From: Candidatus Cloacimonadota bacterium
Lineage (GTDB): Bacteria; Cloacimonadota; Cloacimonadia; JGIOTU-2
Reading direction: 5' to 3'
DNA: 5,022 nt
NCBI GenBank assembly: GCA_014384665.1
Contig: JACNFI010000119.1
Location: 1-5,022 of the forward strand
Part shown: piece after piece, positions 1-4,868 of the stretch
Numbering within the stretch: the first letter of the stretch is position 1
Layout: each line of letters begins with the position of its first letter
Translations under genes and position numbers: made by a program
Notes under the pieces: model-generated
What the model saw: the letters and a program-made list of their open reading frames with translations, nothing else
Told to the model about the DNA's origin: nothing
Databases searched by the model: none

Positions 1-24
1 ACAAGTTTCACGGGAATGACAAAT
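1..24. repeat. possible edge of a dispersed CGGGAATGAC-type repeat
   Basis: The first bases read ACAAGTTTCACGGGAATGAC; on the other strand this is GTCATTCCCGTGAAACTTGT. That resembles the arm of the GTCATTCCCG...CGGGAAT palindromic repeats dispersed in many bacterial genomes. It lies directly beyond the point where the acyltransferase gene at 52-300 stops resembling its family, so it may mark an insertion. Only one arm is in the window, so the palindrome cannot be confirmed. Confidence 0.3.
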
Positions 25-51
25 AAAGTGAAATCACTTATTTTGCATAAC

Positions 52-300
52 TCATAAATTATTATGGTTATCATCAATGATAGCAGTAATTCTTCCTATT
101 GGTTCATCACCTCTCAAAGCTAGAAAAATCTTCCTCCAGGTATGTTCCCAGAATGGATTTTTTCTTGGGTCAAGGGTTTTTTTTAATTCACATAAAAGAG
201 GTGGAACCCAATTTGGATTACCTTTATAGATTTTCCATGGCAATTTAAGGAAATTTTTCATAGCATTCTTAGTTTTTAATTGAACAATCTCAATATTCAT
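52..300 (-). pseudogene. truncated GNAT-type N-acyltransferase, N-terminal 82 residues
   Basis: The 82-residue product begins MNIEIVQLKTKNAMKNFLKL and carries the run PWKIYKGNPNWVPPL (residues 21-35), followed by a stretch ending GEPIGRITAIIDDNHN. From memory this is the N-terminal signature of a bacterial family of large GNAT-fold acyltransferase-like proteins of roughly 370-400 residues, substrate unknown. The family normally continues after DNHN with an FxxxKVGFFGFFE-like stretch. Here the frame runs into TGA at 52-54, and neither other minus-strand frame recovers that stretch, so the gene looks truncated, not simply frameshifted. The start is well supported: ATG follows the fabH stop (TAA) by three bases, with an AAGGTGG ribosome site inside the fabH 3' end. 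It is the last gene of the ACP-fabH operon and may once have used acyl-ACP as donor (inference). An expressed short protein cannot be excluded. Confidence 0.62.
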
Positions 301-303
301 TTT

Positions 304-1296
304 TTACCACCTTAATACACATGCTCCCCAGGTCAGACCAGCCCCAAATGCCACAAGAACAACATTATCTTCCTCTTTTATTTTTCCCTGTTTAACTGCT
401 TCATCTAAGGCAATGGGAATGGTTGCAGCAGTAGTGTTCCCGTATTTATCCAGATTTACTATAACCTTTTCCATTGGGATACATAATCTCTTTGCTACAG
501 ATTGAATAATTCTTGAATTTGCCTGATGAGGTATCAGCCAATCTACATCCTCATTTGATAAATTTGCTTTTTTAAGAGCGGTTATTGTGGAGGCGGTCAT
601 AATTCTTACTGCATGCTTAAATACTTCATTACCCTGCATCTTGAAGTAATGTAATCCTTGTTTGACCGTCTCTTCAGTTGCTGGTAGGCGTGAACCACCA
701 GCCGGCTGTTTCATTAAATCCGCTCCTGAGCCATCAGCATCGAGATATGTAGAAAGAATGCCTTTTCCATTTATCACTTCTCTCAATACTACTGCCCCTG
801 CTCCATCCCCCATCAAGATGCAGGTATTTCTATCTTTCCAGTCAACAATCCTAGAAAAGGTTTCTGCGCCGATAACTAATGCAATTTTATAAGTACTACT
901 CTTAATAAATGCATCAGCTACTGATAAGCCATAAATAAATCCAGAACAAGCCGCCTCAAGGTCAAAAGCGCAAGCATTCTTTATTCCAAGTTTGTGCTGC
1001 ACCAGACAAGCAGTAGAAGGAAATGACATATCTGGAGAAAGTGTGGCTACAATGATTAAGTCAATTTCATCAGGATTAAGGCGAGCATCTTCTAATGCTT
1101 TCCGTGCGGCTTTTCCAGCCAGATCAGATGTCGCCTCATTACTATCAGCAATCCTTCGTTCCCTGATCCCTGTTCTGGTTCTTATCCAATCATCAGTTGT
1201 ATCAACCATTTTCTCTAAATCAAAATTCGTTAAAACTTTTTTAGGAACACAAAAACCTGTGCCTACAATTCCCACTGATTTAAATTTTACTTCCAT
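304..1296 (-). CDS. fabH: 3-oxoacyl-[acyl-carrier-protein] synthase III (KAS III)
   Basis: This 330-residue thiolase-fold enzyme has the usual FabH length. FabH condenses an acyl-CoA primer with malonyl-ACP to give 3-oxoacyl-ACP, the first elongation step of type II fatty-acid synthesis in the cytoplasm. The triad is intact: Cys117 in EAACSGF, His257 in LIPHQAN and Asn287 in KYGNTTAA. The N-terminal GTGFCVPKKVLTN and DDWIRTRTGIRERR (about residues 36-48) are also FabH hallmarks, as is the GDGAGAVVL strand (163-171). It starts seven bases after the ACP stop codon with no clear Shine-Dalgarno sequence, so translation is probably coupled to ACP. The usual plsX, fabD and fabG neighbours are absent; instead it sits between ACP and a GNAT-type acyltransferase. 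It could therefore be the housekeeping enzyme or a specialised KAS III starter enzyme; sequence alone does not decide primer specificity. Confidence 0.95.
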   Translation of the reverse strand: MEVKFKSVGIVGTGFCVPKKVLTNFDLEKMVDTTDDWIRTRTGIRERRIADSNEATSDLAGKAARKALEDARLNPDEIDLIIVATLSPDMSFPSTACLVQHKLGIKNACAFDLEAACSGFIYGLSVADAFIKSSTYKIALVIGAETFSRIVDWKDRNTCILMGDGAGAVVLREVINGKGILSTYLDADGSGADLMKQPAGGSRLPATEETVKQGLHYFKMQGNEVFKHAVRIMTASTITALKKANLSNEDVDWLIPHQANSRIIQSVAKRLCIPMEKVIVNLDKYGNTTAATIPIALDEAVKQGKIKEEDNVVLVAFGAGLTWGACVLRW

Positions 1297-1303
1297 TATA
1301 CAA

Positions 1304-1543
1304 TTATTTAACTTTTATCCTTTCTTTTATTGCCTTTACTGCATCACCAACAGTAACAATATTTTTTACATACTTATCATATATATTAATATCAAATTTC
1401 CCTTCAATACGCATCACTAATTCAATCAAATCTAAGGAATCAGCTCCTAAATCATCCATAAGCTTTGTATCTAATCTAACTTTATTTTCCTCAGCCCCTA
1501 GTTGCTCAACCACGATTTTTTTTACTTCATCAAATAAAGCCAT
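1304..1543 (-). CDS. acpP: acyl carrier protein
   Basis: This 79-residue protein has typical ACP length. It carries growing acyl chains on a 4'-phosphopantetheine arm attached to Ser36 of the GADSLDLIELV motif (residues 33-43), after modification by a holo-ACP synthase. The helix I region (MALFDEVKKIVVEQLG) and the C-terminal TVGDAVKAI helix IV match AcpP. One oddity: the segment before helix IV reads INIYDKYVKNIVTVG, where most AcpPs have an acidic IPDEDAEKI-like helix III, so this ACP is less acidic on that face. That may indicate a specialised partner rather than the general fatty-acid ACP. The start is fixed by AAGGAG at 1551-1556, seven bases before ATG. It is the first gene of the ACP-fabH-acyltransferase operon. 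The symbol is assigned by family, not by proof that it is the housekeeping copy. Confidence 0.93.
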   Translation of the reverse strand: MALFDEVKKIVVEQLGAEENKVRLDTKLMDDLGADSLDLIELVMRIEGKFDINIYDKYVKNIVTVGDAVKAIKERIKVK

Positions 1544-1550
1544 TTATCGT

Positions 1551-1556
1551 CTCCTT
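1551..1556 (-). promoter_or_regulatory. ribosome binding site of the acyl carrier protein gene
   Basis: AAGGAG lies seven bases upstream of the ATG at 1541-1543. It is the only strong ribosome site at the head of the operon; fabH downstream has none. Confidence 0.8.
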
Positions 1557-1562
1557 AAACTA

Positions 1563-1703
1563 TTAAAAATTTTGTTTTTTGGTTCCAATTCCTTGCAAAA
1601 AATATCTGGATTTGTCCCAATATTCCTTATAGATAAACCACGGAGATTCGATAAAATCCTTTAATTCTTGCTTTCATTGCACAGGGACTACTGGCACTTG
1701 CAT
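1563..1703 (-). pseudogene. remnant of a second GNAT-type acyltransferase N-terminus
   Basis: Reading from the ATG at 1703-1701 gives MQVPVVPVQ, a TGA at codon 10, then KQELKDFIESPWFIYKEYWD and further codons to TAA at 1563-1565. Aligned without gaps to the first 26 residues of the truncated acyltransferase at 52-300, it shares Met1, Val6, Lys11, Lys15, Phe17, Pro21, Trp22, Ile24, Tyr25 and Lys26. The F-x3-P-W-x-I-Y-K core is the family signature. Similarity ends after residue 26: the expected G-N-P-N-W-V-P-P-L is missing, and the tail runs into the ACP promoter region. I infer a decayed paralogue fragment just after the radical SAM gene. The match is short, so chance similarity or an unrelated short reading frame remains possible. 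Confidence 0.42.
1569..1598 (-). promoter_or_regulatory. candidate promoter of the ACP-fabH operon
   Basis: On the minus strand TTGCAA (1598-1593) and CAAAAT (1574-1569) are separated by 18 bases, matching the geometry of the radical SAM promoter at 3283-3254. The two regions share more than the boxes: AATTGGAAC, an A-rich run and AAAAT occur in the same order. The -10 match is weak (4 of 6), and an alternative pair, TTGGAA with TTTAAT at 15 bases, overlaps it. The AGAC/GTCT half-sites of the presumed TetR operator are degraded here, so control by that repressor is uncertain. Confidence 0.4.
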
Positions 1704-1709
1704 TTATTT

Positions 1710-3167
1710 CTACTTCACTTTTCCAACCGATTCCCGATAGTTCTCCTCCCATATTGGATCGAGAAGTTCGGCGAGTTCATCATCGTATTGGATCATTGCA
1801 TCGTAGTACTCAGGGTCACGCAGGCAGAGTGCAGCTGAAGGGTATCCCGGTTTGGATTCTGTTTTTATGAACAAATCGTGAGCAATTTTGTGATGATCTC
1901 GGATAAAGCAAGGTCTGATTTCATTTCCGCGAGAACTTGGTGGACACATATAATTATATGATAATTGCCAGTCTCTAACTCCTTTGAATAGGTCAGAAAA
2001 TAAAGCATCTGTTAATGTTTTTTCTTGCGAGAAAAGGTCGTGAATATTGTCTTTCCAGAATGGGACAAAGACGCACGGGTAAATATTGCCATTCCAGTCT
2101 ATATAAAGATATCCTCCAGCACGAGCTCCTGCTATGCATCCGGAGGAGAAAGTTCCGCCATTCCAGAAATCAGCAAAAAATAGTCGTTCTTTACGGACGA
2201 TTTCTTGCTCGCGAGTCCACATTCGTGTACGTATCTCCGGAGAGACCTGTCGAGCAACATCCACACCGCGACCTATCGGCATATACTGGAAGAGCCATTC
2301 ATAAAGTGCTCCCTGCTCATCAAAGTAGAACTTAATCATCTCCTCTGAAATGAGAAGTTCAGCATTCTCAGGTGTGGCAGTCACGGAGATGCCAAAAGGA
2401 ACTCCAGCATTGCGCAGATTTTCAAAGGCAGCAAGAATTCTTTTGTATGTTCCCTTCCCTCTTCGTTCGTCAGTTTCCTTTTCAAATCCTTCGACAGAAA
2501 TAGCTGTGGTTATATTACCAACTTCTGCAAGTCTTTTTGCTTTTTCTTTATCAATGAGTGTGCCGTTAGTATAGACGAGAAAATACTGCTCTTGATGACG
2601 CTTTGCAATCTCAATGATGTCCACATCACCGTCATGCCAGACAAATGGCTCACCGCCAGAAATAACCGTGAACCAGCTTCCCCACTTCTCGTACTTCTCG
2701 TGGAGCACACTTTCAACAGTATTGGCAGACAGTGACGGCAATCCTTTTGCAATGCTTGCAGCATAGCAATCCTTGCATCGCAGGTTGCACTTTCCTTCTG
2801 GGGAGATTGTTAGGAAACCTGGTGGTATTATGCCGTATTCCGCTTTAAACTGTTTTACCTTTTCATTCTTGTTGGTAGATGTTAAGAACTCCCTCAGAAA
2901 TAGGTTAACCATCCTATCTCGTACAGCGGGTGAACCTTTATCGTATGCCTTAAGAGCGGCTCGCACTACATTTGACGCTATGTAGAACTTATCTTCTCTT
3001 TGTCGTCTCGGACCAACTTTTACAGGATCACCTTTATCTACATAAATTTTGTATGCCACTTTCTCAAGCGGTGGTAGAGCGACCTTCCATGCTTTTGTAA
3101 TACTGGCAAGATTAGCTACTTGCTTTGCCAGAAAATTACTGAGTTTCTTTTCCTTCATTTGTATCAT
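1710..3167 (-). CDS. radical SAM protein with SPASM-like C-terminal cysteines
   Basis: This 485-residue protein has a helical N-terminal region (about 1-115), then a radical SAM core starting at GFLTISPEGKCNLRCKDCYA. The [4Fe-4S]/S-adenosylmethionine-binding cysteines are Cys127, Cys131 and Cys134 (CxxxCxxC), and the SAM-contacting SGGEP follows at 170-174. Further cysteines at 344 and 365 have the C-x15-G-x4-C spacing that opens SPASM domains; Cys408, Cys420 and Cys448 could complete an auxiliary iron-sulfur site, but the usual CxxC-type cluster is not evident, so the domain is atypical. Substrate unknown: SPASM enzymes often modify peptides or proteins, but no precursor peptide gene is visible nearby. 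The ATG is six bases after AGGAGG (3179-3174); Met4 is a less favoured start. Sampled lines average about 45% G+C against about 30% in the TetR gene, hinting at transfer. Its promoter carries the same dyad as the TetR promoter, so TetR repression is likely. Confidence 0.88.
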   Translation of the reverse strand: MIQMKEKKLSNFLAKQVANLASITKAWKVALPPLEKVAYKIYVDKGDPVKVGPRRQREDKFYIASNVVRAALKAYDKGSPAVRDRMVNLFLREFLTSTNKNEKVKQFKAEYGIIPPGFLTISPEGKCNLRCKDCYAASIAKGLPSLSANTVESVLHEKYEKWGSWFTVISGGEPFVWHDGDVDIIEIAKRHQEQYFLVYTNGTLIDKEKAKRLAEVGNITTAISVEGFEKETDERRGKGTYKRILAAFENLRNAGVPFGISVTATPENAELLISEEMIKFYFDEQGALYEWLFQYMPIGRGVDVARQVSPEIRTRMWTREQEIVRKERLFFADFWNGGTFSSGCIAGARAGGYLYIDWNGNIYPCVFVPFWKDNIHDLFSQEKTLTDALFSDLFKGVRDWQLSYNYMCPPSSRGNEIRPCFIRDHHKIAHDLFIKTESKPGYPSAALCLRDPEYYDAMIQYDDELAELLDPIWEENYRESVGKVK

Positions 3168-3173
3168 TTCATT

Positions 3174-3179
3174 CCTCCT
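3174..3179 (-). promoter_or_regulatory. ribosome binding site of the radical SAM gene
   Basis: A perfect AGGAGG lies six bases before the ATG at 3167-3165. This selects Met1 over the in-frame Met4. An ATG three bases closer to the site (3172-3170) is out of frame and stops after two codons. Confidence 0.85.
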
Positions 3180-3185
3180 ATATTT

Positions 3186-3214
3186 AGAACCGAGAAATTT
3201 CTATCCACGGTTCT
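3186..3214 (-). promoter_or_regulatory. leader hairpin of the radical SAM mRNA
   Basis: AGAACCG (3214-3208) and CGGTTCT (3192-3186) form a perfect seven-base stem in the 5' leader, ending six bases upstream of the AGGAGG ribosome site. The loop holds a second small palindrome, AGAAATTTCT. There is no U-tract, so it is not a terminator. It could stabilise the message, affect ribosome access or bind a regulator; the sequence does not say which. It matches no riboswitch class I recognise. Confidence 0.4.
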
Positions 3215-3248
3215 GTCTTTATTCTTATCAATATAACTTTAAACATAT

Positions 3249-3263
3249 AGACCATTTTAGTCT
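3249..3263. promoter_or_regulatory. presumed TetR operator at the radical SAM promoter
   Basis: The minus strand reads AGACTAAAATGGTCT, with inverted half-sites AGAC and GTCT seven bases apart, covering the -10 box. The TetR gene's own promoter region carries AGACGAAAATAGTCT: the same half-sites, spacing and AAAAT centre, differing at only two positions. Similarity extends upstream through a shared CAAAAGAC run. A repressor bound here would block RNA polymerase. That the adjacent TetR protein is the ligand is an inference from position and shared sequence. Confidence 0.65.
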
Positions 3264-3283
3264 TTTGTTCCAATTTTTGACAA
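3254..3283 (-). promoter_or_regulatory. promoter of the radical SAM gene
   Basis: TTGTCA (3283-3278, 5 of 6 to the -35 consensus) and TAAAAT (3259-3254, 5 of 6 to the -10 consensus) are separated by 18 bases. The pair lies about 50 bases past the TetR stop codon, so the radical SAM gene can be transcribed independently of the TetR gene. The presumed operator overlaps the -10 box. Confidence 0.6.
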
Positions 3284-3334
3284 AAAAATATATGTCCTTT
3301 TCTTACAATCCCATTAAAAAGTATCTCCAGCAAT

Positions 3335-3904
3335 TTACCTAACTTCAATACCCTTAAAAATAATATTTAACATCAGCCCTATCTCCTCTTCAATATTCTC
3401 ACTTCTATTCTCTATAAGTAGAGGATATTCAAAAGCCTTAAGAGCAATGATAATCATTCTGGCTGTTGACTCTGCATCCTCAATAAAAAACAAATTTTGG
3501 TTTTTTCCTTCAATAAGAACATCTTTAATTGTGCCTATTTCATATTGGGTAAAATCTTTTCTGGCATTTTCTACAAATGAATAATGTGTAAGATAATCAT
3601 CTGTTAAGGTTGTATAATAGTTTATCAGTTCTTTTAAGTGTTTCATTCTAGTTAAGATATAGTTTTTTATCTTCTGCTGTGGAGTATCACTTTGTTCAAT
3701 TGCTTCCTCTAATTTTTGCTTTAGAATTCTGGATTCTTTATCTATGATTTCTGTGAATATGGATTCCTTGCTTTTGAAGTAATAGTAAAGAGTAGATTTG
3801 CCCATACGGGCTAGTTTAGCGATATCATCCATTGTTGTTTTTTTCAGACCGAACTTTGCAAAAATATTCCCTGCTACTTTTAGTATCTGCTCTTTTTTAT
3901 CCAT
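3335..3904 (-). CDS. TetR/AcrR family transcriptional regulator
   Basis: This 189-residue protein has typical TetR length. The N-terminal DNA-binding domain is clear: MDKKEQILKVAGNIFAKFG, then TTMDDIAKLARMGKSTLYYYFKSKESIF (about 23-50), whose helix-turn-helix ends in the recognition segment GKSTLYYYF. The remainder is the variable, mostly helical ligand-binding and dimerisation domain; its ligand cannot be inferred. TetR proteins usually repress until a small ligand releases them. The ATG is three bases after AAGGA (3912-3908), a short spacing. Its promoter region carries a dyad repeated at the radical SAM promoter downstream, so autoregulation plus control of that gene is the simplest reading. 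Several TetR proteins, such as FabR, regulate lipid genes, which would suit the ACP-fabH operon further on, but this is context only. Confidence 0.93.
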   Translation of the reverse strand: MDKKEQILKVAGNIFAKFGLKKTTMDDIAKLARMGKSTLYYYFKSKESIFTEIIDKESRILKQKLEEAIEQSDTPQQKIKNYILTRMKHLKELINYYTTLTDDYLTHYSFVENARKDFTQYEIGTIKDVLIEGKNQNLFFIEDAESTARMIIIALKAFEYPLLIENRSENIEEEIGLMLNIIFKGIEVR

Positions 3905-3920
3905 TTTTCCTTCTCTGTAA

Positions 3921-3951
3921 TTTTAGACTATTTTCGTCTTTTGGTCTAAAA
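3921..3951. promoter_or_regulatory. presumed autoregulatory TetR operator
   Basis: On the plus strand TTTTAGAC (3921-3928) and GTCTAAAA (3944-3951) are perfect inverted arms. Between them, GTCT at 3936-3939 pairs with the left AGAC to form the 15-base dyad AGACTATTTTCGTCT (3925-3939), which is also present at 3249-3263. The three half-sites begin at the -10 box and cover the likely transcription start and early leader of the TetR gene. This suits autorepression, possibly with more than one dimer bound. Confidence 0.65.
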
Positions 3952-3977
3952 TGTAATAAAAAAAATTATGATGTCAA
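3950..3977 (-). promoter_or_regulatory. promoter of the TetR gene
   Basis: A perfect -35 box, TTGACA (3977-3972), is followed after 16 bases by TACATT (3955-3950), a 4-of-6 match to the -10 consensus. The start of transcription would fall inside the operator at 3921-3951. Confidence 0.6.
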
Positions 3978-4180
3978 GAAAAAATTACTACTTTTTTAGA
4001 AAAAACTTACAAATGTGAAATAATTTTAGAAACAATTTGTGAGAAATTATGAGAAAAAAATAGTGAGTTGCAGAGGTGGGAAGTGTCTTGCATTATTTTT
4101 TATGTTGAAATAAAAAAAGTTATAAAATTTTTTGTACAATATTCAATATGTATATTTTTTAACAGCAGGTTTGCAATCTC
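3978..4180. other. AT-rich spacer between macro-domain and TetR genes
   Basis: These roughly 200 bases hold no convincing gene. They are very rich in A and T runs. Two loosely similar adjacent segments, beginning CAAATGTGAAATAAT (4011) and CAATTTGTGAGAAAT (4034), could be a degenerate tandem repeat or weak binding sites. I find no GC-rich stem followed by a T-run after the macro-domain stop codon, so its terminator is not identified. Confidence 0.5.
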
Positions 4181-4732
4181 TTACTTCAGAAAGTCAAGAA
4201 TCTCCTTAAGATTTTTACAATAAATCTCTAAATCTTTTTTACTAAACAAAACAAATCTTACTTCTTCAAATCCATTATTCTGCAGGAAATCAATTACTGT
4301 TTTGAGAGCGATTCTACTTGCTCTTTCAATAGGGAAACGATAAGCTCCTGTGCTAATTGATGGGAAAGAGATTGATTTTATTCTTCTTTCTTTTACAAGT
4401 TTCAGTGAATTCAAGTAGCAATTTTTAAGAAGATTATCTTCGTTCTGATTTCCTCCACGCCAGATAGTACCAACGGTATGGATTACATATTTTGTTTTTA
4501 AGTTTCCGCCAGTGGTTATAACTGCTTCTCCTGTTGGGCATATTCCTTGTTTTTTTCTTATTTCCTTACATTCTTCAAGAATTTTTGGTCCACCAGCACG
4601 ATGAATTGCACCATCCACTCCGCCTCCACCTAAGAGTGAGGAATTTGCAGCATTTACAATTGCGTCTGTATTTTCTTCTGTTATGTCTCCCTGTAAAAGG
4701 ATTAACTTTGCTTTGCCAATTTTTGCTTGCAT
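4181..4732 (-). CDS. macro-domain protein, probable ADP-ribose hydrolase (MacroD/YmdB type)
   Basis: This 183-residue protein is essentially a single macro domain. It shows the adenosine-binding GDIT (15-18), NAAN (27-30), the catalytic loop GGGGVDGAIH (35-44) with Asp40, and the phosphate-binding STGAYRFPIE (127-136). These features match the MacroD/YmdB class, which hydrolyses O-acetyl-ADP-ribose and removes mono-ADP-ribose from proteins in the cytoplasm. I chose the ATG at 4732-4730 because the domain begins immediately after it and an AGAAG ribosome site lies just upstream. An in-frame ATG 20 codons earlier (4792-4790) falls inside the hairpin at 4779-4800 and would add a tail with no family resemblance. 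The ribosome site overlaps one arm of a 19-base inverted repeat, suggesting control by mRNA folding. No ADP-ribosyltransferase or sirtuin partner is visible in the window. Confidence 0.9.
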   Translation of the reverse strand: MQAKIGKAKLILLQGDITEENTDAIVNAANSSLLGGGGVDGAIHRAGGPKILEECKEIRKKQGICPTGEAVITTGGNLKTKYVIHTVGTIWRGGNQNEDNLLKNCYLNSLKLVKERRIKSISFPSISTGAYRFPIERASRIALKTVIDFLQNNGFEEVRFVLFSKKDLEIYCKNLKEILDFLK

Positions 4733-4737
4733 ATAAC

Positions 4738-4853
4738 TTCTTTTGGTTGTATAATTCCAATTTTGGTTAACGATATGTGTGCCCCGTTCCATTGGGGCAC
4801 TTTGTTATATGATGAAATCGGGCAATGAATAAAAAATTATACAACTAAAGGAA
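4738..4853. repeat. imperfect 19-base inverted repeats enclosing 78 bases
   Basis: The plus-strand left arm TTCTTTTGGTTGTATAATT (4738-4756) and the reverse complement of the right arm (4835-4853), TTCCTTTAGTTGTATAATT, agree at 17 of 19 positions, including a perfect 11-base core. The arms fill almost the whole gap between the PTS-like stop codon and the macro-domain start. The unit resembles a small non-autonomous element with terminal inverted repeats, but no clear target duplication is visible. In a read-through leftward mRNA the arms would pair and hide the macro gene's AGAAG ribosome site. Confidence 0.55.
4779..4800. repeat. GC-rich hairpin, perfect 7-base stem
   Basis: GTGCCCC (4779-4785) and GGGGCAC (4794-4800) flank an eight-base loop inside the larger inverted repeat. 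It is the most GC-rich structure in this AT-rich gap. In the leftward direction, that of all the genes, no T-run follows, so it is a poor terminator for the PTS-like gene. Flanking TAAC and GTTA motifs give a loose resemblance to an integron attC site. Confidence 0.6.
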
Positions 4854-4868
4854 TACTTCATAAATATA

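Noticed and set aside
662..1420. Plus-strand reading frames over fabH and the acyl carrier protein gene
   Set aside because: They are antisense to two clearly conserved genes and show no domain features of their own.
52..1676. TGA reassigned as a sense codon, rescuing both broken acyltransferase reading frames
   Set aside because: Reading through TGA at 54-52 does not restore family sequence, and the intact genes contain no internal TGA, so recoding is not supported.
2510..2764. 84-codon reading frame on the same strand inside the radical SAM gene
   Set aside because: It overlaps the conserved core, including SGGEP, in another frame, and its product looks like frame-shadow sequence.
4007..4093. 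Small 28-codon minus-strand reading frame in the spacer
   Set aside because: It has no ribosome site, low-complexity composition and no recognisable motif; it is expected by chance.
4733..4792. Upstream ATG at 4792-4790 as the macro-domain gene start, adding 20 residues
   Set aside because: It lies inside the GC hairpin and inverted repeat, and the added residues resemble no part of the family; the ATG at 4732-4730 directly precedes the domain and has an AGAAG site.
4779..4800. Hairpin as an intrinsic terminator of the PTS-like gene
   Set aside because: No T-run follows the stem in the direction of transcription. A short T-rich stretch lies on the opposite side, but no gene is transcribed rightward into it.
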